Assembly (NCBI GenBank): GCA_003132905.1 | Contig: PKZC01000333.1 | Coordinates: forward strand, 9,428 to 14,711 | Direction of reading: 5' to 3' | Source: Bryobacterales bacterium | GTDB lineage: Bacteria; Acidobacteriota; Terriglobia; Bryobacterales; Bryobacteraceae | Length of the DNA stretch: 5,284 bases | Part shown: positions 1 through 5,284 of the stretch, piece by piece | How positions within the stretch are numbered: the first letter of the stretch is position 1 | Layout: the number at the start of each line of letters is the position of its first letter | Made by a program: the position numbers and the translations under genes | Notes under the pieces: generated by a model | What the model was told of the DNA's origin: nothing | What the model saw: only the letters and a program-made list of their open reading frames with translations | Database searches by the model: none

Positions 1-1283
1 CCGCCACTACCGCCACGACGCGGCCGATCAGTGCTGTTGCCCGCCGCAGGCTTGCGTGCCCGTCGCACCGGTTTAGGCTTGACCGGGGGAGGATTCGGCT
101 CAAGCAGCGAAGGCTGGCCTTCGACAATGGGCTGCTTCTCGTCCTCTTCCTCTTCGGCATGTTGCTCCGGCGGACGTTCGGGCTCGGCGGGCGGATAGAA
201 CTCGGCGCCCATATATACGATGGGGCCCTTCTCTTCGTCCGGCTCCACGCGAACCACCAGCTTGTCCTGCGCGTAATTGAGGAACTCGGAAAATTCCTGG
301 AAACCGTAGGCGGCAGCCGAGAAGTTCGGGACCTCGGCTTGCACCCATCCGGCGAGATCGTCGAGCAGAACGCCGTTCTCCATCTCCAGGCGATGCGTCT
401 CCAAAACGTCACGCAGCTGCGGAAGCGCTTCTTCCGGCTTGGGCGTCGGACGTTCCGGCTGCGACGCGCCCTTGCGCTCGATAATGTAGCGTCCACCCTG
501 GCCGCTCACATTGACATAATCGGCCTTCTTCAATTTCTCGACGAAATCCGAGAAGCTGTTCGCGCCGTATGCTTTTTCAGTGAACGCCGAATCCAGTTGC
601 AGCATCGTGGATTTCAACAACCCGAGCTGCGGCTGCACCGCGCGGCGCTCCAATACTTGCAGCGCGCGTTCCACCAGCGGCATGGCTTGCGCCAGATCAA
701 GCGGCGCCGGGCGGCTGCGTTGGCCACCTTGCGGGCGATCTCTGCCAGCCAGCTGCTCCCCAGGCAACCCTTGCGGACGCGGCCCACGGTCGCGACTCTG
801 ACTCTGACCGCGATCCTCCGATAGCAGCGATTCATAGCTCACGAATTCGTGACAGTTCTGCTGCAGGATGGTGCTGGTGAAAGCCTTACCCCCCACTACA
901 AAAACGGTCTTGCCGTATTCCTTGAGCTTGTTCACCAGCGGGATGAAGTCGCTGTCGCCGCTGACGATGGCGAACGCATTCACGTGCGGATGAGTGAAGG
1001 CCATCTCCAGCGCATCCAGCGCCAGATTGATATCGCCGCCGTTCTTGTCGCCGCGCGGCGAAGGCAGACGCTGCACCATTTGCACGGCGTTCTCCGCCAT
1101 GGACCGGGCCGCGCCTTCCTGACGCCCCCAATTGGCGTAAGCAAATTTTGCGACCAGGTCGCCGCGCTCCTTAAGCGCATCCAGCGGCAGGGAAACATCA
1201 AATTCGCGCCGCAAAGTCGATTTCACGCCGATTTCAATGTTGTCGTAATCGACAAACACGGCGATGTTCAGTTTTTCTTGCAT
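1..1283 (-). CDS. NYN-domain putative ribonuclease with two OST-HTH (LOTUS) domains, 3' end beyond window
   Basis: The frame is open from the ATG at 1283 to the window edge (427 codons, no stop seen), so the C-terminus is missing. Residues 5-150 form a LabA/limkain-b1-type NYN (PIN-like) nuclease domain. Its acidic metal-binding positions are visible: VDYDN (D12, D14, N15), NGGDINLALD (D84, D90) and SGDSDF (D110, D112). A linker rich in R, Q, G and P (about 155-195) follows. Then come two OST-HTH domains, at about 196-271 (with YGANSFSDFVEKLKKADYV) and about 286-362 (with YGFQEFSEFLNYAQDKLVV). The tail is proline-rich, then acidic (EEEEDE, 377-382), then basic (RRARK and RPRRGG). NYN domains are metal-dependent RNases in characterised members, and OST-HTH domains bind RNA, so a cytoplasmic RNA-processing or decay role is inferred; the RNA target is unknown. 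The ATG sits just before the conserved first strand (LNIAVFVDYDN). No strong Shine-Dalgarno precedes it. The family call is secure; the function is inferred. Confidence 0.92.
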   Translation of the reverse strand, partial: MQEKLNIAVFVDYDNIEIGVKSTLRREFDVSLPLDALKERGDLVAKFAYANWGRQEGAARSMAENAVQMVQRLPSPRGDKNGGDINLALDALEMAFTHPHVNAFAIVSGDSDFIPLVNKLKEYGKTVFVVGGKAFTSTILQQNCHEFVSYESLLSEDRGQSQSRDRGPRPQGLPGEQLAGRDRPQGGQRSRPAPLDLAQAMPLVERALQVLERRAVQPQLGLLKSTMLQLDSAFTEKAYGANSFSDFVEKLKKADYVNVSGQGGRYIIERKGASQPERPTPKPEEALPQLRDVLETHRLEMENGVLLDDLAGWVQAEVPNFSAAAYGFQEFSEFLNYAQDKLVVRVEPDEEKGPIVYMGAEFYPPAEPERPPEQHAEEEEDEKQPIVEGQPSLLEPNPPPVKPKPVRRARKPAAGNSTDRPRRGGSG

Positions 1284-1365
1284 TTAGTTTTTGGTAGTAC
1301 ACGGGCGCTTTAGCACCCCTGTTCTTGTTTTCAATATATGCGGGCATTTCAATCCCGCGGTTGCT
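1284..1365 (-). other. 82-base gap before the NYN gene with two short inverted repeats
   Basis: This AT-richer gap separates the B12-binding subunit stop from the NYN start. It holds two small dyads. One is at 1340-1358, with arms gcggg/cccgc and a 9-base loop. The other is at 1303-1318, with arms gggcgc/gcaccc, one G-T wobble and a 4-base loop. On the minus strand neither is followed by a T run, so neither looks like an intrinsic terminator for the upstream genes. On the plus strand the second is followed by a moderately T-rich stretch (ctgttcttgttttc), but no plus-strand gene exists for it to terminate. The dyads might be mRNA-processing or 5'-leader structures; this is only a suggestion. 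Confidence 0.3.
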
Positions 1366-1767
1366 TCACGCGGTCTGCTTTACAGAAGACCGTATGAAGT
1401 CGACGATCGCTTCGAGTGACGCGCCAGGCTGAAACACAGCCGCGACGCCCAGCTTCTTCAGCTCGGCGGCATCCTCGTCAGGAATTATACCGCCGACCAG
1501 GACCAGGACATCGTCCATGCCTTTTTCGCGCAGCAAATCCATAATACGCGGAACGATCGCGTTATGGGCGCCGGACAGGATAGACAGGCCAATTACCTGC
1601 ACGTCCTCCTGCAAAGCGGCACTCACGATCATTTCCGGAGTCTGGCGCAGGCCGGTGTAAATCACCTCCATGCCTGCGTCGCGCAAAGCTCGCGCGATGA
1701 CCTTCGCTCCCCGGTCATGGCCATCCAAACCCGGTTTGGCGACCAGCACCCGGATGCGGGGATCCAT
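1366..1767 (-). CDS. Cobalamin-binding small subunit of a B12-dependent acyl-CoA mutase
   Basis: This 133-residue protein is essentially one B12-binding Rossmann-like domain, the usual size for detached mutase small subunits (IcmB, HcmB, archaeal MCM beta). The diagnostic base-off/His-on motif DxHxxG is present as DGHDRG (D15, H17, G20); H17 would ligate cobalt from below. The SxL motif that cradles the dimethylbenzimidazole tail is S62-I-L64, and the GG of the third motif is G92-G93 in VLVGGIIP. It has no mutase barrel, so it must pair with a large subunit, almost certainly the one ending at 4221, which lacks a B12 domain. The pair would perform a radical carbon-skeleton rearrangement of an acyl-CoA in the cytoplasm. 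The ATG lies just before strand 1 (IRVLVAKPG). An AGAAGG sequence precedes it by only one base, unusually close for a ribosome binding site. It begins 38 bases after the PBP stop, so cotranscription is likely. Confidence 0.93.
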   Translation of the reverse strand: MDPRIRVLVAKPGLDGHDRGAKVIARALRDAGMEVIYTGLRQTPEMIVSAALQEDVQVIGLSILSGAHNAIVPRIMDLLREKGMDDVLVLVGGIIPDEDAAELKKLGVAAVFQPGASLEAIVDFIRSSVKQTA

Positions 1768-1805
1768 ACCTTCTGATGGTAGCAGGATCGAATGGCCCGT
1801 ATTTC

Positions 1806-4130
1806 TTATTGGTGCGGCTGGAAGTCCAATATCGGCGTGACCCGGGGAACCAGGGACGGCGAAGCGTCCGCCGCAGGCACTGATATCGCCGGCTGGGCTT
1901 GCAGCGGGGTCATCCGCTCGATAACGCCACCGTCGCCAGTGGAGATAATCTCAACCTGTTGCGGCATGCACTGGTTTTGCGGTTGGGTTCCGTCGACGAA
2001 ATAGGTCGAAACTCCCGTGGGGCAGCCTGGACCGGATAGCTCGCCGGTTTGAGGATCCACCGACACTTGAGTCACTCCCTGAGGAGGCTTGAACGGCTTG
2101 GCGTTGCCATATTGCTTGTAGCGTGCTGCTTCGCTCATGAACTCGGTCCAGATCGGCAGGGCCGATTTCGCGCCTTCCAGACCTAAATCCGAATAATCGT
2201 CGTAGCCTACCCACACCACGCACAGAAGCTCGGAGGTAAATCCGGCGAACCATCCGTCGTGGGACGTGCCCGTTTTTCCGGCGGCCGGCAAACGGAAGCC
2301 TCGCGCGCGAACTCCAGCGGCCGTTCCACTTCGCATCACTTCTTGCAGCATGTCCACCATCAGGAAGGCGATGCGTGGATCGAGCACGCGGGTGGTTCGT
2401 GGGTTTTGACCCTTAATAAATGAGGGCTGAACAAGATTGCCGTCATTGGCAAAGATGGTGTAGGCGCGCGCGATCTCGAACGGGGTGACCTGATATGCGC
2501 CCAGTGCTACAGCCGGCGTCGGTTGAATATCCTCGTTCATGCCCGCTTGCCTGGCAACCGCAACCACGTTCTGATAACCGGCCATCTGCGCTACCTTCAC
2601 GGCGGCCACGTTGAGCGAGTGCGCCAGGGCTTTGCGGAGCGTAACCTGTCCCATGAACTCCTGCTTAAAATTGGCCGGGTTGTACGTTTGATCGCCGTTG
2701 TCGAAGGTGGTGGGCGAATCGTCCACCATGGAGGCGGGCGTTAACACCGGGTCGCCTCCTGTAATCGCCGTGTTCAGCGCGGCGGTATAAACGAACGGTT
2801 TGAAGACCGAGCCGGGAGGGCGCTTGGCGAAGGCCCGGTCCAGTTGGCTGGCTGCGTAATCCCGGCCGCCGAACAGCACCTTGATTTCTCCCGTATGAGG
2901 ATCGAGAGCGATCAGAGCAACCTGGGGCCGGCTTGGCAACGATTTATGACGAGACGCCAATTGCTTGTCGACCAACTGCATCCCATCGGCAATAGCGCGT
3001 TCGGCCGCCCGCTGCAGACGTAGATCCAAAGTCGTATAGACGGCGTTAGGCTTGTCGCCTGGATCGTCCGTTTCCTGAGCAACCTTCTTGGCCGCGGCAT
3101 CCTTGGCCGCGGCATCGATAAAATACTGGGACTCTGAAAACTCCGTTGCGCCGGCATGCAGGCCCAGCGGCGCGGCGATGGCATTCGCGTACTGCTCATC
3201 GTTGATATGTTTGTCCGCGTGCATGCGCTTGAGCACGATATTGCGCCGGTCCACGGTGCGGTTGGGATAACGGAATGGATTCAAATATACCGGGCGTTGG
3301 ATCAGCCCCGCGATGGTCGCGGTCTCCGGCAGACTGAGCTTTTGAACATCTTTGTTGAAATAGGCCTGCGCGGCCTCTCCCACACCATTGATCCCGAACG
3401 CGCCATCGCCGCCCAGATAAACCAGGTTGCAATATCTTTCAAAAATCTCGTCCTTCGATAGCTTGTGTTCCAGATGGACGGCGATCAGGACTTCTTCCAG
3501 TTTCCGTTTCCAGCTCTTATCGCGACGCAGGCAAAGATTACGAGCCAGCTGCATCGTTATGGTAGAGGCTCCCTGCCCTTTCCGGCGTTCGCGCAAATCC
3601 ACGTAGACAGCCTTGGCAAGACGGAGAGTGTCGATTCCAGAATGATGGAAGAACCTCTTATCTTCGGCCGACAGAATCGCATGCACCAACAGCGGGGGCA
3701 TCTGCGAAAAAGTCACGGGCATTCGTTTCGCCCTGCCATCTTCGGACGTCAGAAGCTGGGGTTTCAGCCGGTAATTGGGTAGGGCGCGCCCGGTTGTATC
3801 GTCGACGATGGAAGCGATGCGGCCGTTCGACAAGGTGATTTTCACGGTTGACGTGGAACGCTGGGTTGCCGCGGCAAGATCTGATGCCGACATGGGATCG
3901 CCCGGGGCTAACGACTCCGATGCGGAATAGTAATCGATGCCATTCGCCAAGCTTCCTTTGAGCTGTTGGTCGACGCGCCGAGCCAGCCGACGATAGGGAA
4001 TGGCAACAGCGACCAGTAACAGCACCATCGCAAGCAGGGCAGCCGCTAGCACCTTGATCCAAGGCTTCAGGTTGATCCAAGGCTTCAGGTTCGCCGATGT
4101 TACGCGATTGTTGTCGTTGGAGCCCTGCAT
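1806..4130 (-). CDS. Bifunctional class A penicillin-binding protein (GT51 transglycosylase plus transpeptidase), PBP1b-like
   Basis: The 774-residue inner-membrane enzyme polymerises lipid II into glycan strands and cross-links them in the periplasm. A short cytoplasmic tail precedes a membrane anchor at about 27-45. Residues 60-125 are a periplasmic segment resembling a shortened UB2H-like region. The GT51 domain shows all its motifs: [10 protein letters not shown] (156-165, catalytic E156), [14 protein letters not shown] (185-198), RKLEE (209-213), [10 protein letters not shown] (226-235) and RRNIVLKRM (295-303). The transpeptidase shows SVFK (nucleophile S441, K444), SLN (505-507) and KTGT (619-622). 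The C-terminal extension carries a Cys pair (C703, C721) and a proline-rich end. Length is normal for class A PBPs and nothing catalytic is missing. The start is the first start codon after an in-frame TGA at 4161-4163; no clear Shine-Dalgarno is seen. Two exact tandem duplications lie in the coding sequence (4054-4089 and 3087-3116). It lies between the two subunit genes of a B12 mutase, with no evident metabolic connection. Confidence 0.96.
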   Translation of the reverse strand: MQGSNDNNRVTSANLKPWINLKPWIKVLAAALLAMVLLLVAVAIPYRRLARRVDQQLKGSLANGIDYYSASESLAPGDPMSASDLAAATQRSTSTVKITLSNGRIASIVDDTTGRALPNYRLKPQLLTSEDGRAKRMPVTFSQMPPLLVHAILSAEDKRFFHHSGIDTLRLAKAVYVDLRERRKGQGASTITMQLARNLCLRRDKSWKRKLEEVLIAVHLEHKLSKDEIFERYCNLVYLGGDGAFGINGVGEAAQAYFNKDVQKLSLPETATIAGLIQRPVYLNPFRYPNRTVDRRNIVLKRMHADKHINDEQYANAIAAPLGLHAGATEFSESQYFIDAAAKDAAAKKVAQETDDPGDKPNAVYTTLDLRLQRAAERAIADGMQLVDKQLASRHKSLPSRPQVALIALDPHTGEIKVLFGGRDYAASQLDRAFAKRPPGSVFKPFVYTAALNTAITGGDPVLTPASMVDDSPTTFDNGDQTYNPANFKQEFMGQVTLRKALAHSLNVAAVKVAQMAGYQNVVAVARQAGMNEDIQPTPAVALGAYQVTPFEIARAYTIFANDGNLVQPSFIKGQNPRTTRVLDPRIAFLMVDMLQEVMRSGTAAGVRARGFRLPAAGKTGTSHDGWFAGFTSELLCVVWVGYDDYSDLGLEGAKSALPIWTEFMSEAARYKQYGNAKPFKPPQGVTQVSVDPQTGELSGPGCPTGVSTYFVDGTQPQNQCMPQQVEIISTGDGGVIERMTPLQAQPAISVPAADASPSLVPRVTPILDFQPHQ
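3087..3116. repeat. Exact 15-bp tandem duplication inside the PBP gene
   Basis: The unit cttggccgcggcatc occurs twice head to tail (3087-3101 and 3102-3116). It is in frame and encodes DAAAK twice (residues 339-348) in the linker between the glycosyltransferase and transpeptidase domains. Identity at the DNA level, including third codon positions, suggests a recent slipped-strand duplication. The encoded stretch is probably helical and far from either active site. Confidence 0.95.
4054..4089. repeat. Exact 18-bp tandem duplication in the 5' end of the PBP gene
   Basis: The unit ttgatccaaggcttcagg occurs twice with no mismatch (4054-4071 and 4072-4089), and the periodicity continues for two more bases. 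It is in frame and gives [12 protein letters not shown] (residues 15-26), immediately before the transmembrane helix. One copy would probably suffice for the cytoplasmic tail. Perfect DNA identity indicates a recent duplication. Confidence 0.97.
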
Positions 4131-4220
4131 CGGACATACAAGGGCACGCCTGTCGCCACTTCAGGAAAGCCCAATAAAGTGCCTTTCCGGACGATTGCAA
4201 CTCGGTCGATTTTACCGGGG

Positions 4221-5284
4221 TTAGAGCACGCTGGTTTCGGTGTAGGCGCCGAAGACCTCGCGCAGCGTATCGCAAATTTCGCCCACTGTCGCGTAGGCGC
4301 GGACCGCATCCAGAATGGCCGGCATGGTGTTTTCGTTCTTAGCTGCAGCGCCTCGCAAGACCTTCAGGCACGCCTGCACCCTAGCATTGTCGCGATTCGA
4401 TTTCAGCCTCGCAAGCTTTTCCAATTGGTGCGCTTGTGCCGATTCGTCGATCCCGAGCAGCTCAATCGGCTGCTCGTGCTGCTCAACGAACGCGTTCACG
4501 CCCACAATTTTCTGCTCGCCTGTTTCGATGGCGTGCTGATATTCGTAGCTGGCGTTCGCGATCTCGGTCTGCGGAAACCCTCGCTCGATAGCCGGGATCA
4601 TACCGCCCATTTCATCGATGCGCCGGATGTAATCGCGCGCCTGTTTTTCCATCTCGTTCGTCAGGCTCTCGACGAAATAGCTGCCTCCCAGCGGATCTGG
4701 CTCATCCGGCACGCCGCTCTCGTAGGCGATCACCTGTTGCGTCCGCAGCGCGATGGTTACGGCATGCTCGCTCGGCAGCGCGTAAGCTTCATCCAGTGAA
4801 TTGGTGTGCAGTGATTGCGTTCCGCCCAGCACCGCCGCCAGCGCTTGCAGCGTAGTCCGCACGATGTTGTTGTAAGGCTGCTGCCAGGTCAGCGAACATC
4901 CGGCGGTTTGCGCGTGGGTGCGCAGCCTCCAACTGCGCTCGTCAAGTGCGCCATAGCGATCGCGCATGATTTCGGCCCAGATCTTTCGCGCGGCTCGAAA
5001 CTTCGCGATTTCTTCGAAAAAATCGTTATGCGAATTGAAAAAGAAGCTCAGCCGGGGCGCGAAGCTGTCGACGGGCAATCCGCGCTCGATACCCCATTCC
5101 ACATATTCCATGCCGTCGCGCAAAGTGAACGCCAGCTCCTGCACCGCCGTCGATCCAGCCTCGCGAATGTGATACCCGCTGATCGAAATCGGATTGAAGC
5201 GCGGTACATGCCGGGTGGAGTATTCGATGACATCCGTCACCAGCCGCATGGAGGGCCGGGGTGGATAGATGTACTCCTTCTGCG
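4221..5284 (-). CDS. B12-dependent acyl-CoA mutase large subunit (isobutyryl-/2-hydroxyisobutyryl-CoA mutase-like), 5' end beyond window
   Basis: The frame is open across the window edge. The visible part begins [13 protein letters not shown], matching the interior of the mutase TIM barrel, so the ATG at 5249 is an internal Met and not the start. About 353 codons are seen of a subunit usually near 550 residues. Conserved blocks are [12 protein letters not shown] (the active-site His, H244 in Propionibacterium numbering, codon 5169-5171), [63 protein letters not shown] and the closing [14 protein letters not shown]. The protein stops where fused mutases would continue into a B12 domain; the gene at 1366-1767 supplies that domain. 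At the edge, Gln (codon 5280-5282) aligns with methylmalonyl-CoA mutase Arg207, which binds the substrate carboxylate. Gln there, together with the [12 protein letters not shown] block, fits isobutyryl- or 2-hydroxyisobutyryl-CoA mutases better. The mutase family is certain; the substrate is inferred. Confidence 0.93.
   Translation of the reverse strand, partial: QKEYIYPPRPSMRLVTDVIEYSTRHVPRFNPISISGYHIREAGSTAVQELAFTLRDGMEYVEWGIERGLPVDSFAPRLSFFFNSHNDFFEEIAKFRAARKIWAEIMRDRYGALDERSWRLRTHAQTAGCSLTWQQPYNNIVRTTLQALAAVLGGTQSLHTNSLDEAYALPSEHAVTIALRTQQVIAYESGVPDEPDPLGGSYFVESLTNEMEKQARDYIRRIDEMGGMIPAIERGFPQTEIANASYEYQHAIETGEQKIVGVNAFVEQHEQPIELLGIDESAQAHQLEKLARLKSNRDNARVQACLKVLRGAAAKNENTMPAILDAVRAYATVGEICDTLREVFGAYTETSVL

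Noticed and set aside
159..824. 221-codon plus-strand open frame opposite the NYN gene
   Set aside because: It lies wholly antisense to a frame with clear NYN and OST-HTH motifs. Its translation shows no recognisable domain and is typical of antisense frames in GC-rich coding DNA.
849..1313. 154-codon plus-strand open frame opposite the NYN catalytic domain
   Set aside because: It is antisense to the conserved VDYDN, NGGD and SGDSDF region. No domain was recognised, and it mirrors the codon pattern of the real gene.
1310..1338. Possible promoter for the NYN gene (TTGAAA with a TAAAGC -10)
   Set aside because: The -10 matches only about 3 of 6 positions and overlaps a dyad. It is not supportable from sequence alone.
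4164..4188. Inverted repeat ggaaag/ctttcc in the mutase-PBP gap as a terminator
   Set aside because: It has only a 6-bp stem with a 13-base loop and no following T run on either strand, so it is too weak to call.
4173..4200. Possible PBP promoter on the minus strand (TTGCAA, 16-base spacer, TTTATT)
   Set aside because: It matches the sigma-70 consensus at about 4 of 6 and 3 of 6 positions, which is not above chance for a 90-base gap.
3658..4275. 205-codon minus-strand frame spanning the mutase-PBP junction
   Set aside because: It overlaps the PBP membrane anchor and the start of its GT51 region in another frame, and the mutase end. The composition is arginine-rich, low-complexity and out-of-frame-like, with no domain.
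4179..4799. 206-codon plus-strand open frame opposite the mutase gene
   Set aside because: It is antisense to strongly conserved mutase blocks, with no recognisable product.
4221..5249. ATG at 5249 as the mutase start
   Set aside because: The frame stays open to the window edge, and the residues before this Met ([11 protein letters not shown]) match the interior of the mutase barrel, so the gene is truncated by the window.

Overview
The window is a compact, single-strand stretch of bacterial chromosome. All four recognisable genes read on the minus strand, right to left: a coenzyme-B12-dependent acyl-CoA mutase large subunit (5' end outside the window), a bifunctional class A penicillin-binding protein, a stand-alone B12-binding mutase subunit, and an NYN-domain protein with two OST-HTH (LOTUS) domains (3' end outside the window). 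The gaps are 90, 38 and 82 bases. The spacing and shared direction suggest one transcription unit, or two if the 82-base gap before the NYN gene carries its own signals. No tRNA, rRNA, CRISPR array, insertion sequence or convincing plus-strand gene was found.

Organism: moderately GC-rich by eye, no mobile DNA. The PBP has a PBP1b-like layout, with the N-terminal periplasmic segment and the 'L...KRM.V.F...[14 protein letters not shown]' style of entry into the GT51 domain that I associate with Acidobacteriota (Terriglobia). The split mutase also fits. This assignment is inference from remembered family features, not a search result.

Layout. 4221-5284: C-terminal part of the mutase barrel subunit. 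It ends without a B12 domain, and that domain is supplied in trans by the 133-residue protein at 1366-1767. The residue aligning with the substrate-carboxylate arginine of methylmalonyl-CoA mutase is glutamine here, pointing to an isobutyryl-CoA or 2-hydroxyisobutyryl-CoA mutase-like enzyme although automated pipelines would probably say 'methylmalonyl-CoA mutase'. 1806-4130: a complete glycosyltransferase/transpeptidase PBP sitting between the two subunits of that enzyme, with two exact short tandem duplications in its coding sequence. 1-1283: a LabA/limkain-type NYN putative ribonuclease with two RNA-binding OST-HTH domains and a low-complexity charged/proline-rich tail.

How they work together: the two mutase proteins should form one holoenzyme. 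The PBP (cell wall synthesis) and the NYN-OST-HTH protein (RNA metabolism) have no obvious biochemical link to it. The interleaving is the main contextual oddity. I see no clear novel defence or mobile system here.
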